This document shows, piece by piece, positions 45,938 through 57,305 of a stretch of DNA of 64,000 nucleotides. Every line of letters starts with the position of its first letter. Position 1 is the stretch's first letter. Where the stretch lies: NCBI GenBank assembly GCA_013397795.1, contig VZTJ01004385.1, positions 279,882-343,881 on the forward strand. Direction: 5' to 3'. The stretch comes from Orthonyx spaldingii. Its lineage: Eukaryota; Chordata; Aves; Passeriformes; Orthonychidae. A model generated the notes under the pieces. That model saw only the letters and a program-made list of their open reading frames with translations, had not been told where the DNA came from and did no database searches. The position numbers and the translations under genes were made by a program.

Positions 45938-47488
45938 TGAAAATGGACTTAGAGCTTAGAGGCAGCATGGAATGAGATGTATGTGTTCCTGGCCCCACAC
46001 CTTTGGAAGCCACCGGAATGAGATTCCATAAAGCCATCTCTATTTTTAACTGTAATTTGTGTACTTCATGGCTGCCCTTGACCACTGGGGAAGGCTGTAA
46101 ATTAGCCCTGTGAAAGGCTCTGCTCTCTCCAGGCAGAAACTGCAGCCTCTCCAACAACGGGCCAGGACATTTTCCCTGCAAAGTCAACCGGAGCAACCAC
46201 CAAACCAACCCCCAGTGGGTTTGGCTTGTGTCCCAAAAAGAAGGTCAGCAAAATAAATTGTCCTTGTAATTAAGAGTTGCTCCTTTGTTTTTATGTGTTT
46301 AACTGTGCATAAATAGCAAAGCAGGATAGGTATGTTATTACTGTTTTAAATATTTCATTCCCTTTGTAGACTTCCTTACGACACAGTTAACAACTGCTTA
46401 ATCATACCTTATGACCTAATTAGGGGGGATTCAGTGAAATAAATCTTGATGTAATCGTATATTCTTGATGTAATGGTGCTCTGATGGCTGCATTTATGTG
46501 CATGTGGGCATTTAAATGTAAAAGTAAGTGCAGCCTATGCAGCACGTGACACAGGACTTTAATGATCATCATCTTTAGAATCACTGGTGAAACAAGTTAC
46601 AAGGAGACTTATTTTAATCAAGAATGCTGTACATAAAAACCTATTTCCTATATCTAGGAACTGAATATCCTGGTGAGCACTGTCTTTAACATACAATTTT
46701 AATGTTCCATTTCCCATCAAGGAGATTTAGCTGGAGCTGCTCCATGGAGAATTCTGTTTTCATGCTGAAAGCAGGAGATTTGATGGATCAAACCTTTGCT
46801 CTGATTAGCTTTTCCTAAATACCTTTGACAAAGGTATTTAAATTTTGTAGGATCAGGCCAGGGGAGCATCAGTAGTTGTTCTGACAAGGCAAACAACTGT
46901 AGTTTTCAGCTGAAGTAATTCAGGGCATTTCCATTGCCTTCTCCAGAGCCTCACTTGCCCATCAGATGAATGTTGAGTCCAGATCTGATCTGCTGTTTGC
47001 CAGGTGGGAAGGCTGACAGTGATCTTTTCTTTTGAAGTGAAAAAAAATGTAGGTGACAATGTTTTGTTAGGGTTGGATTTATCTTGCCAAAGACAGGTGT
47101 CTTGAAGTCATGGAATAAGTTGCCCTCTGGAAATGCATCTCTCTGCTGGGTGTTCAGGGAGCTAAAATGACTGGCTCAGACCTGAGGCTGCCTCTCAGGT
47201 GGATGGAGTTAGGTAAGATGAATCCTGCCATGTGATGTGCACAAGGTGTTGTGTGTCAGCTCCCTGACTTCTAGATGTGCTGCCAGATCACTGTACATGT
47301 CTGTGCCTTGCTGAGAGAGACCTGGGATAGGTTCTTCACCAGCTAAATCCAGCTGGAAGACAAGAATTTCGTGTTAATCTGAAGGAACAAGCCCTTGGGG
47401 TGCAGTTAATATCTGGAGTATAGGATGAGATTTGCCTTTCATGGCTTTAGATGGCACGATGAGAGGTATCTGTTCCTGCACTGGGAAC
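45938..47488. other. AT-rich single-copy DNA, possible conserved non-coding segment
   Basis: No gene recognised. 46230-46590 is repeat-free and AT-rich, with TGTAATTAAG, CTCCTTTGTTTTTATG and TGCATAAATAGC words. It also contains a 12-base word, TCTTGATGTAAT, occurring twice 19 bases apart (46444 and 46463). GGATCAGGCC near 46851 may be another trace of the old repeat set. Confidence 0.45.
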
Positions 47489-47627
47489 CCCGGAATGGTT
47501 TGAGTTGGAAGGGACCTTAGAGACCAACCCATTCCACCCCCTGCCATGGGCAGGGACACCTTCCATTGTCCCAGGCTGCTCCAAGCCTCATCCAACCAGG
47601 CCTGGGACACTTCCAGGGATGGGGCAC
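47489..47627 (-). mobile_element. CR1 LINE 3' fragment, minus strand
   Basis: Inverted copy of the first class: CCGGAATGGTTTGAGTTGGA, AGGGACCTTAGAGACCAACC, CCCTGCCATGGGCAGGGACA, CTTCCATTGTCCCAGGCTGC, and ACACTTCCAGGGATGGGGCA. Similarity ends there, giving about 140 bases. The overlapping frames on both strands are chance. Confidence 0.94.
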
Positions 47628-49383
47628 TTGTCACATTTTGGCATCAGTGAAGGGAAGCAGCCCTGTCTGATGGAATTATTCCTGATGGTTTTGTCAGTCC
47701 AAAGTCAAGGATCAAGTCTTACAGGTGGACGCTTGTGCTTCATGGCTGGTGACTTGGGTGATGACTACGTAGGGTTTCACCCTGGGTGTAAATCTGTCAC
47801 CCTCCCTGGTGGGTTGATTCAAGCAGGAGGTTACCCAATATCAAAAAAAAAAAAAGAATCTTAAATCAGTGTGAGTAGAGAAAATCAATTCCTAATCAGC
47901 ATCAATAAATCAACATGACTTTACTTAGTGGCATCCAGCCCTACAGACAATACTTGGTCTCAGTAATAATAATAGGAATAGAGAACTTACTATCTCTTGA
48001 ATTTCTCAAATCTTTTCAAAAATATTACTATTTTTTCAGACATTTGAGACTCTAAAAGCTGAAACACCAGCAGATGGAGACAAACCCTGTTATCAGACCA
48101 GCCCAGTCGAACAGGACCTGTAGGAGTCACAGCTTTTCTATAGGAAGCTGAGGTGGAAACCTGAAGGAAGAACACCTTTTATGAAATGTCGAGTGCTATT
48201 GTTGTCTGCCCATGTTAATAACATGAACTTAGGGAGAATAAAAGTTCTCTTAAAAAAATATTCTCTTGGTACAATACTAAATGTTTATTTGGCCAGAAAT
48301 AAAATGTTCCATTTATTTTTGGTAGGTTCCACATACATGGGGATGTGTGTGCATAAACCACTTTAGAAATGCAGTTATGCCAACAGTTTCAAAAATTCAT
48401 TTCAGATGAACAATCAGAACATTTTAAAAAAGGTTCATACAAATATTCTTGCCTTTTTCTGATTTTGGTTCTGTTTTCTTTTTATGGAAGGTAAATTGCA
48501 GATGGGCTTGACACAATAAACCTTTGGGACCACTCTAAAACTGTGTTTTCTGGTGACTGGGATTGCTGTTTGAAACATTTAAATCAGGCTGAATTATAAT
48601 GGTTGTCTTCAAGTATGATGGCAACACAGACCTCCACAGGTAAGATGATTTATTGCCATTTGAAAATAAATTAAAATAATGAAGGAACTGCATTGTTAAA
48701 TCTTTATTAAGGTATAAATGGCAGAAGATATTGTGCCTCACATTGACTAATTTTGCTTTGCAGATGACACGTAAAAAGTCATAAGTGGATCCAGAACCAT
48801 TTTGCTTCCATGAAATGCCAAAAGAAGATGTTTCCTTGCTGTCCTTATCATCTTTTCTTCATTGGTCAGAGAGCTTGGTTTTTTATTCCATTGTCCTTAG
48901 CATTGGTGGTGAACTGGAGGGCTTCACACAACTGGTATGAGCAGAGCTGAGATTCAAAATCCAAACCCAACCCGTGCTGTGGGGTTGGTGGTTGTGGGGT
49001 TGGTGTCTCACCTGGAGGAAAGGTTTTGAACAGAGTGCAGATGTGTCATTTTACAGCATGAACCACAACAGAAAATGTGCAGGGGCATAGGGCTGTAAAA
49101 ATCATCCTTTCATTAATCATCTAAATAAAAATGAATGTGGATGCCTTCAAATGAGCTGTAACTACAGATAAAACCAGCAGTAAAAATCTCAGGGAGGGCT
49201 CAAGAAAGAGTTTCTCTTTCCTTTCTTTGGAACAAACATACTTTTGATCACTTTGACTGGTATAAAGAGAGACCAGGAGGAAAAGGGGCAGAGAGGACCT
49301 TGAGCGATGATCTATCCCTCTACCCCGAGGCGGGATTTGCCAGGTCTGAGCCATTCCTGGTGACAGGCGAGTCTGTAGCTCCT
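47628..49383. other. Single-copy non-coding DNA
   Basis: A13 occurs at about 47844-47856. 47870-48750 is AT-rich. No gene, RNA or transposon recognised. Confidence 0.5.
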
Positions 49384-49664
49384 TGACTAATTTACTCCAG
49401 TTCTCACCTGTCCTTCCTCTTAGGAAATGTGTCTAATGTTTGACCTATATCCTCCTTGCTGCAATTTAAACCCATTATTTCTTGTCTTATACCCAGTGGA
49501 CATGGAGAACAATTTATTACCTTCCTATCTGCTACAACCTTTTACATAGTTGAAGGCTGTTATCATGTCTCCCCCTCAGTCTTTTCTTCTCTAGACTAAA
49601 CAAACCCAATTCTTTCAATCTTTCCTCATAGGTCATGTTTTCTAGACCCCTGATCATTTTTGTT
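49384..49664 (-). mobile_element. Very old CR1 LINE fragment, minus strand
   Basis: Matches, block by block, the ancestral CR1 type I recall from turtles and crocodiles rather than the young bird types: CTTGCTGCAATTTAAACCCA, TTATTTCTTGTCTTATACCC, AGTGGACATGGAGAACAATT, GAAGGCTGTTATCATGTCTC, CCCCTCAGTCTTTTCTTCTC, and CTTTCCTCATAGGTCATGTT. It is internal to the 3' region and lacks the terminal repeat. Despite great expected age it is easily readable. The left edge is approximate. Confidence 0.85.
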
Positions 49665-51785
49665 ATGGAAATAAACATCCTTTAAATCAAGTTCTGTGAA
49701 TCAATCTTGTGTGGAAAGGAAGGGAAACAGAGAGGTTAGAGTTAGCATTGGGAACAGGAATCTGGTGGTGAAAGAAGTGAATTTTCTGAGGTCTACTGAG
49801 AGTACAGCCTTCCTTTCTTCTTTGGGTTTAGGAAGTGTATTGAACACAATTTTCTTTCCCCAACTTTTTTGGGAAACTCTTTTACCTATTTGCTATCAGA
49901 AGGAAGACAGTATTTCATTTCCACAGGCTGTGGGGAAAGAGGTCTCTGGGAGAGCATGGAGCAGGGTACCAGAGAGTAATTTAAAGTTGTATAGTATGTC
50001 CTTCATGCAGACTTTCTAATATCAGCTTCCCCGCAGTGATATCAACCCTTGTTCTCTAACAAGTGATGTAGGTCCTCCCCAAAAAGTAGTTTAAAAGTTT
50101 AAAATAACTCCAGGACATTTAATGCAATCAGAGACTCAGCACAGAAGATGCTGATGAGTTTTTGGTTGTAAATTCTCCTTTATTACATGGGCTGATCAGA
50201 GAACATTGGAACTACCAGTGCGACTGTTTCAGCTGAAAAACCATCCAAGGCATTATCATTAGATGGACATCCTGGGCCCTTTTGCTTTGGAGCTACTGTT
50301 TTGAGGTTGACAGAAGGTGGATCTGATGCCTCTTACAAAAGTTTGATCTCTTCTGTAGAGTCACTATAAGCTGGGTCTTTAGCACTGCCCAACCAGGGAG
50401 TTAAGGAGATCACCAATTTAAAAACTGGGTCTGCAGAAGGGTCCAGGAGAAGTTCCCTGTGTTTGTTCTCCTTTCCATCCTTAAAACATCAAGGGCTAGG
50501 CTGAGGTTATTTCAGGTATTTAACCAGCCCTGGGACTGGGGAGGACTGTGCTGCTGGTGCTTCTAGGCAAGCACAGCCTGGAGCAGCCTTTTGTTCGTGG
50601 TGGTTCTGATGGTTGATGCATCGACTCACAACTTCCCCGTTCCTCAGAGGTAAGTGTGAAGCTGTGGTAAATCTAGTTTCAGATCAAAGACACTGCAGCC
50701 ACATGATGTAAAGCACTCAAACAATCACTTTCCTTTCAAAAAAATATTCTTCTGAAGGCTTTATGCTGGGTTCAGATATCACCTGTCTTCCCACAGGCTG
50801 TATAAATAGGAAAGCCAGCAGGAGCACCAGGCTGCGTGCTTTGGCAGTTGAGAGAAATGTTGTGTGCTCACATCTGATCCAGATTCCTCACTAATGGACA
50901 TGGCCTCATTGTTCAGCCTGCAGAACAATGAATCTATAAACAGGGGACAGCATAAAATTTTATAGAGAACTCAAAGGCCAAGGGCATTTGAAGCTGAGTG
51001 CACTGATGCACCTTGAAAAAGAGTTGAGGAAGATCTAAGAGACAGAGTGCAAGAACCACAGAAAGACAAATTTCAGTCCTTGTGGAGGAGATGCTGACAA
51101 AGTGAGAGGTTTCCTGTTAGCTAGCATGTTGTTTGTGAAGAAACTTCCCAAATGTTCTCTCACTGGGAACAACACTGATTTGACCTGGCAGACATGTTAC
51201 ATTTCAGGTCTTGTCTGATCAGGATAGCTGAGAGTTCTAACACTTTAGCAGAGGTCCAAAATAAACATGGTGCAGTGAAGAAAAATGCTTTTTGCTCTGT
51301 GCAGTTTGCCGGGAATGTTCTTCCAGTTCGCTGCCTGACCCAAAGGTAAAGGCTCAGTTGTCTTCCAGAGCCAGACTCATCCTCTGAGCAAAGTGAACAA
51401 TGTCAGGGACAAAACTTTGGCTGAAATGAGACAGTTTTGCTCTTGAGATGCCAGCAAGCACATCCATTCCAAAAAGGAGTTTTAGTTTGATTAGACTGAT
51501 CATCCTGATGAGATGGTGCTGTAGTATTAGCCAAGGAAAGGTTCTGGTTTTAGATATTCTTATTTTTACAGATATCTAAGAAACTCTTCCCTCAGCTAGC
51601 TGTAAATGGTGTTGTAACAGAATCACTCTTCAAGCCACTAAAGACAGACTTCCAGCATCAGATACCACACTAAAAGTTGCTCTTTTGAGATGGTCTCCAC
51701 GTAATTTCTCCCATATGGGCCCTAAAACCCCAGATGCTCTAAGAAGTGTTTAGGGCCCTGTAAGACACAAGGCCATCACTAATTA
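49665..51785. other. Single-copy non-coding DNA
   Basis: No gene or repeat recognised. TGTATAAATAGG at 50799-50810 resembles a TATA box and AGGTAAGTGTG at 50648-50658 a splice donor, but neither has a supporting frame or CpG context. The longest frame is 107 codons. Confidence 0.5.
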
Positions 51786-51931
51786 GCAAAGACCCCAAGC
51801 ACGTGTTTAACTTTAAGAATGTGCTTTTCTTTCCCAGGAGTCCATAGAATTAAGGACTTTAAGTGAGTGGGTTTAGGGATACGCTTAAAGCTAAGCATGT
51901 GTTTAGTTGCTTTCTTGTGCTCTGGCTTTAT
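51786..51931. repeat. Decayed palindromic element with both arms
   Basis: Left arm 51797-51824 (AAGCACGTGTTTAACTTTAA onward) pairs imperfectly with right arm 51877-51904 (GGATACGCTTAAAGCTAAGC onward). Reverse-complementing the right arm gives AAACACATGCTTAGCTTTAA, which lines up without gaps. Ends resembling GCAAAG and CTTTCTTGTGCTCTGG flank the arms. I recall this palindrome as an old non-autonomous element shared by turtles, crocodiles and birds. The spacer contains AGTCCATAGAATT, a decayed 'agtcccattgaatt'. Confidence 0.6.
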
Positions 51932-52020
51932 TTGTTTTTACAGGAATAAGAGAAATGAAAGATCTTATTACAGATCAAACACAAATAAATGTCCAAAACA
52001 CAGCAGGGAGGCTTTAGGTC

Positions 52021-52090
52021 TTGGTTTGGAGCCCAGTGAAGTCAATGGAAAAACACCCCAACACCTCAGCGGACTTTGGAGCAGAGTCCT
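52021..52090. repeat. Old inverted-repeat element remnant
   Basis: TTGGTTTGGAGCCCAGTGAA, then GTCAATGGAAAAACACCCC, and CGGACTTTGGAGCAGAG. The GAAGTCAATGG arm and the 'gactttggatca'-like end place it with the remnant at 18593. It lies 90 bases from the palindrome at 51786, so the two may be parts of one compound insertion. Confidence 0.45.
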
Positions 52091-52338
52091 CAGAGGATCG
52101 GCGAAGAACCCTCTGCAGAAACCTGCTGAATGCCTCATGTTTCCTTGCAAGGTTCCCTTATCTTGTATCCAGATGTTGCTAACAAGGGTTTTTATTAGCT
52201 GCTGAGAAGTACAAGGGCAGCAGTTTTTCAAGTCCTAAAATCATGCACATATAGATGAAATAGAAACAGTTTGCTCTGCAGTAGCAATTGTGGTCTGTGG
52301 AGCTGTGAGTGTATTTCAAAAGTTCCCCAGTTCTTATT

Positions 52339-52632
52339 ATAGAATCCTAGAATAGTTTGGGTTGGAAGGGACATTAAAGACCATCTTGTTCTCCCCCTTG
52401 CTGTGGACAGGGACACCTTCCACTATCCCAGGTTGCTTCAAGCCCCATCCAACCTGGCCTGGAACGCTGCCAGGGATCCAGGGGCAGCCACAGCTTCTCT
52501 GGGCACCCTGTGCCAGGGCCTCACCACCCTCACAGGGAAGAATTTCATACTAATCTCTAATCTGACCCTGCCTTCTGTCAGTTTAAAGCCATTCCCCCTT
52601 GTCCTGTCACTCCATGCCCTTGTAAAAAAAAA
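52339..52632 (-). mobile_element. CR1 LINE 3' fragment, minus strand
   Basis: Inverted copy of the first class, nearly 300 bases: ATAGAATCCTAGAATAGTTT, GGGTTGGAAGGGACATTAAA, ACCTTCCACTATCCCAGGTT, CACAGCTTCTCTGGGCACCC, CTAATCTCTAATCTGACCCT, and CATTCCCCCTTGTCCTGTCA. It ends at TCCATGCCCTTGT followed by A12. An antisense 107-codon frame on the minus strand and a 126-codon plus frame both read through it and are not genes. Confidence 0.95.
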
Positions 52633-54620
52633 AAACACATGTCTTGGTCCCACTGATCTCAAAGTGTTTGCTCTCTCTTTCACGCAGTGCAGTGAGGCAA
52701 GTGTTGTCACACAGTTCCTAGGGAAAATGTTGCCTCTTTGTAGAGAGAGAGGTTTACACAACAGGAAGAGCAGGTTCCTTTGAATAGCATTTCTCTTTGC
52801 TGCCTTTAGATCTCTACAGTGTGCACAGCAACACCTGACTTACTCATTTGGATTCTCCTTTTAGGCGTACAGGGAAATAGCCACTGCTTGAGAACAATCT
52901 GATCTATTTTTGATGTTCATTTCAGGGTGATGCTGAAGACATTTCTGTTGGATCAGCTGAATTTCCACCCATACAGTTGGATTTTGATCCTTTGGTTCAG
53001 GCTGGAGTTTTCCTTACTCCTTCAGTGACTGCCCTAACCAAGGTCAGCAGAACTGCCTGAGCCACCAGCCATCACCCAGCAGGGAAAATGATCATGTGCT
53101 GCCTTGCCAGGCTTGTCATGAAGGCAGGTGTCATCAGGAGGTGTTTCTGCCTCCTCCTCCTGCTCAGAAGTCATTTGGGTCACAGCAGCAGAGCCATGGG
53201 ACAAGCTTTGTCCGAGCTGGGGAGCAGAGTGCCCACCGAGACTCTCTGGAGAACAGGTAAGCAGTTAACCCTTGCTAAGCTGATGTTGCTGCCTCTGCTT
53301 TTCTTACCTGTGTTTACCAGGTCAGACTGACACTGGTGTGCAGGGATGTGCCATGGCCACATCAGAGCACCCAGCCAGAGTCTCAGGAGGGTGGTTTGGC
53401 TGCCAGGACATGCTGATGTCACTGCACTGCCTGTTCTTGCCTGTGTTTGCTGGGTCAAAGTGACACTGATCCACCACGATGAGTTATGGTCACACCTTCA
53501 TTTGGCTCTGTCACTCCAGGCCTTGCTTTGCCATCGATGAAAAACTTCTGGTGGTATCCACTGGGAGTAGCTGTGGGATTTGGTGTGCTGGGAAAGGGTC
53601 CTGTACCAACTGCTAGCACAAGGGAGTCCTGCTGTTCGGAATTTAATAGAGTAAAAGAGAATAAAGTGATATTTGCAGTTTGGATGCCCACTGGGTGAGC
53701 CCCAAAAAATCCCTTTGATGTTTTATTCATGTTTGGTATCTTGATCTTTAAGTGAAATCTTGTTTTAAGAAAACCTGCCCATATTCACCAAATTCTGGTG
53801 CAAAAAATGCAAAACCAAAATGTTGGACCTGCTCTTTCTCCGCCTTCAAGGCTCAGAGATTGCAATGAAAAGGATTTAAAGCATTTTTTTCCAATAGCAC
53901 TAAAAAAGAGTGTGGCTTTTAAATATGCATTTCTGCTGAGTGCCAAGAGCTATCCTTTCCTTTCCAGCCATTTCACAGAACTGGAAGACACAGATCAATA
54001 GGTAAATGCTCAGTATTATGAGTCTAATTTTTATTTATACTTTTCTCATGATTATGATGATAGGAAACATTTTTTACTTGCTCCCTGGAAGAATTATTTC
54101 TTCTACCTAGTCCCTGTCTTAAACTTTTGTAGCCCCCTAAACAGAATCTGCAATTCTTAGCAGCATTTAAAAAAACCCAAACCACCCATTGGCTTGAAAG
54201 GAAAATGTGAACTTCTTCAACGAGGGCAAAAATACTTCTGTTGCTTAAACAAAGGTAATTAGACTGAGGACTTTCTCCAAAGTAAACCCTGACAATCTAA
54301 CAATAATCTTTGGCTTTTGCACTGCATGGAGTTTCTCTTACATTGTTAAATGCATTCCATGTTTCAGTAAATGACACCAGGCTCACCAGCAGTGAGTGAG
54401 TGATTAGTTTATCATCCTCTTAGTGCAGCCATCTAGATCTTTAACTCTTTAAGCAGTGGCATTTAAGTCTTGAGAACACCCAGGATCATGCCTGAGGCTT
54501 TAGACATTCTCAGTTCAAGCAAATCTTGGATATGGAGTGAAAATGAAGAGAAGAAAATAGGTGCTTGCATTCTGATAACACTTTAAACAAGTCAGGTAAG
54601 GTAAATTGCAAATAAACACC
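52633..54620. other. Single-copy DNA with a diverged duplication
   Basis: Contains the diverged tandem duplication at 53281-53494. The segment 53088-53256 is an open plus frame ending at a good donor-like CAG/GTAAGC and includes a leucine-rich stretch, described as a finding. 53700-54600 is AT-rich and featureless. Confidence 0.5.
53281..53494. repeat. Diverged tandem duplication, period 133
   Basis: About 80 bases starting at 53281 align without gaps to 53414-53494. Shared words include TGATGT, TTCTT.CCTGTGTTT, GGTCA.A.TGACACTG and ATGG.CACA. Identity looks roughly 70 percent by eye. The rest of the 133-base unit is not convincingly shared, so the duplication is old or partial. Confidence 0.6.
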
Positions 54621-54775
54621 TTTTTTTAGGGTGGTTTTTTTTTGGGGGGGGGGTTGGTTTTGGTTTTTTGTTTGGTTTTTTTTTGTGTGTGTGTTTGGTT
54701 TTCTTTTTTTTTTTGGGGTTTTTTTGGTTTTTTTTTTTTTTTTTTTTAGTTTAAAAAATTTTTTTAAAAATTTAT
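54621..54775. repeat. T/G-rich low-complexity tract with a G10 run
   Basis: About 155 bases of T runs broken by G, including G10 at 54644-54653, a short (GT)5 and a T-run of about 20. It ends in AT-rich sequence. The plus-strand frame over it would be nearly all phenylalanine, glycine and tryptophan, and the opposing frame nearly all lysine, proline and asparagine. Neither is a gene. Confidence 0.95.
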
Positions 54776-56267
54776 TTAGAGGAAGCCAATTCCTCTCTCC
54801 TGGGACCACTTAGGTCATTAGGTGCCTGAGCAGCATAAAATTACAGGGAGAAAATCAAACAGCATACAAAGAGACTGAAAGGTGACAAAGCTACATTTCC
54901 TAAGATTCAGGGATGTGAGGCAGGTTTTTTTTGGCTGAATTTGCAATTCATCTCTCACGGGGCAGTAGAGTGAACAGTTTTACAAAAGATTTTATTATAA
55001 CAAAAAAAATTCTGTGAGCTGGGACACACTGTGCCAATTCTCTTGTGCTGAAACCTTGCTCTGGCAGGGATGTGTAAGTACATAAAGCTTGGTAGCAACA
55101 AAAACCTTTGGAGAATGAAGGGCCTCTACTTACTGTGGAAAAGAAAGGTGCAGGAGGATTTTCAGACAGAAGGGACCTGCCTTCTGAGCTGCTGCTCAGC
55201 ATCGTGGCTCTTCACCTATCACCTGATCCCGCTCAGTAACGCGAGCCAGATCACTGCGTGTGCCCTCTGCCACGGGAGACACGGAGCCGCTCACCCCACA
55301 GGCACAGCGTGCTTTGGGAGCTCTGTTGCTGGGAAGAGTTTGAAATGTAGGAACAGAGCATTTGCGTGCCTCAAGCAAGAGAACAGAGCCCAGCCCTTAG
55401 TTAGTTGTTGTTTTTAAAATGCCTTTTGTGCGCTGCTGTGTTTTTGGGTTTCATTTGGGGTTTGAGGATTTTTTTTTTTTTTTTCCCCAGACTGGGCTTT
55501 GAGTTTTGCCAGTTTGGGTGAAAGGAGTTTTTACCCAGTAGGGCAGGGATGATCCTGTGTGGACAGGAAAGGGATGATGCTGGCTGAGGTTAATTCTCTG
55601 TATTCTGGAAAGTGTTGAGAGTGGGTTGGGAGCTACTCTGAGACATTGGAGCCGTGCACCTCCTGCAAATACAGGCACAGTGCTTGGGTGTCCAAAGTTC
55701 TGGTGACTCTTGCTCAGCCCCCAGGTTGTAGTCCTTCTCAACCACATAGATACATTCAGGAATCTGCTCCAGTCCCTCTCCTCCAGCAGAAAACACGATG
55801 GAAGTGATCCAGTTGTGCCATCTATGTCAAGGCACCTCCTGTGGTGGGCTCATCCTGGTGACTTAACACTTGGGGAACCTGTGAAAAACGAATGGTGGCT
55901 GTTCTGGGGACAGCCAGTGGTCCCAAGAGAGGGAAACAAATCACACAACAGCTTTCCGAGTCCAAACTCACCTCATGGCACCACCCTGAGAGAGACTCCA
56001 TCAACCTCACCTTGCTACTTTGTGCTTTGGGTCTGTGGTTTGTCTCCACTCCCCCTGACTCAAGTCAATACTCATGGACCCTAAGTCTTCTTTGACCTTC
56101 TCATTTTATCCTCTGCTCTTCAAACATCTGTCTTAACCCACTTAATTTTTATCCTGCAATCACTGAAGCCCCAACACCACTCAGCTTCTCCTCAGCCTAA
56201 GCTGGAGAGGGTGGGCCTCAGCATTCCTGCCCCACTTTGCCTCTGCACCTAAGTGCTATGGAGGGAA
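54776..56267. other. Single-copy non-coding DNA
   Basis: 55200-55325 has a mild CpG cluster (about nine in 125 bases). A T16 run occurs near 55469-55484. Frames up to 124 codons (55710-56084) overlap others on the opposite strand. No gene recognised. Confidence 0.5.
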
Positions 56268-56345
56268 AGAGTGAAGGGAGATGAAGTGACTTGCTGAGGC
56301 CTCTGGAGACAGGACAGGTGACTCTTTGGCAGCCACGGAGTAACC
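56268..56345 (-). mobile_element. Possible MIR-like SINE fragment, minus strand
   Basis: GAAGGGAGATGAAGTGACTT, GCTGAGGCCTCTGGAGACAG, and GGCAGCCACGGAGTAACC loosely follow the inverted MIR order ('gaggttaagtgacttgcccaaggtcacacag...ggcagagc'). This is a weak call made by eye. Confidence 0.35.
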
Positions 56346-57189
56346 TCAGTGTTGGGTCTTTGTGAGGAACATTTGTGAGCTGGTGCCAGTTTTACAAATG
56401 ATGTCGCACATTTGCTTTTTGCAATATTTCTTCGAATTGGGGTGTGGTGCTGCATACAATACCTGGTTCTGAGGCTTGGTGTTCTATCAGGTATGTGTAC
56501 AGAGGGTGGGAAAAGGCAGCAGAGTCAGCAGGACAGAGGTGGAACAAGCAGGAATGCAGGGTGAAACCAGGGGAACAAACAGGTCCTCAGGGAAACTGTT
56601 CTTAGTTCTGGCTGCCCTGACTCAAAGTGTAACTCCAGTGTGCCCAGGGGCTGCTGCTGGGACATACCAGCCTTATGCTGACTCCAGATCCTGCACAAAT
56701 GGAAACTGCTGGTTCAGACCCTCCGTCCTGAGACTTTTGTTCAAAAATCTAGTTTTAAGCCTATTTCTCTTCATGTCTGGGTGATGCTGGGCTCCTGGCA
56801 GGTGCATCATTCTGGGTTGTCACTGCACACCAGTGCAGGCCTGTCGTGACACCTTGGTGCCTCTGGCTCCAGTCCTGTTTTCTAGAATTGCACTTGGCCT
56901 TGCCTTGGCTGTTTGCCCAGAGTGAATTTGCCTTCTTGGTTTTCACTTCTTTCCCATATCAGTTTTCTCTCCTGTTCTGCCTTCCTGCTGATCCTCTGGG
57001 GTCTGGCTCTGTAAACCCTCTGCCCAGGTGGACCTCTGTGGAGGTGAGCACCCCCTCACTTCCACACTTCATAAGCAAGAGAGAGGTATGAGATATCTCC
57101 AGACTCACTCCTTTTTTACCATTTCACTTTTTTTCCCTCTTCAAACTGACTTTTAGATATTCCTTTTCTAAAAGTCCTTCTTCTCACTG

Positions 57190-57220
57190 TCTCTCTCTCT
57201 CTCTCTTTTTTTTTTTTTTT
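57190..57220. repeat. (TC)8 followed by T15
   Basis: Uninterrupted TC units pass directly into a T run. The 106-codon minus frame at 57184-57504 ends in this tract, read as KKKKKRERERQ, so that frame is not credible as a gene. Confidence 0.95.
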
Positions 57221-57305
57221 AAAGCCAGTTCCTCAGTTTTATCCCTCTGGAAGCTGTTTGGTGGCTGGTATTTTAGGAAATAGAAACAGAAAGGCTGGTT
57301 TGCCT

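Noticed and set aside
54510..54813. Lysine-proline-rich and phenylalanine-glycine-rich frames
   Set aside because: They are translations of the T/G tract on its two strands.
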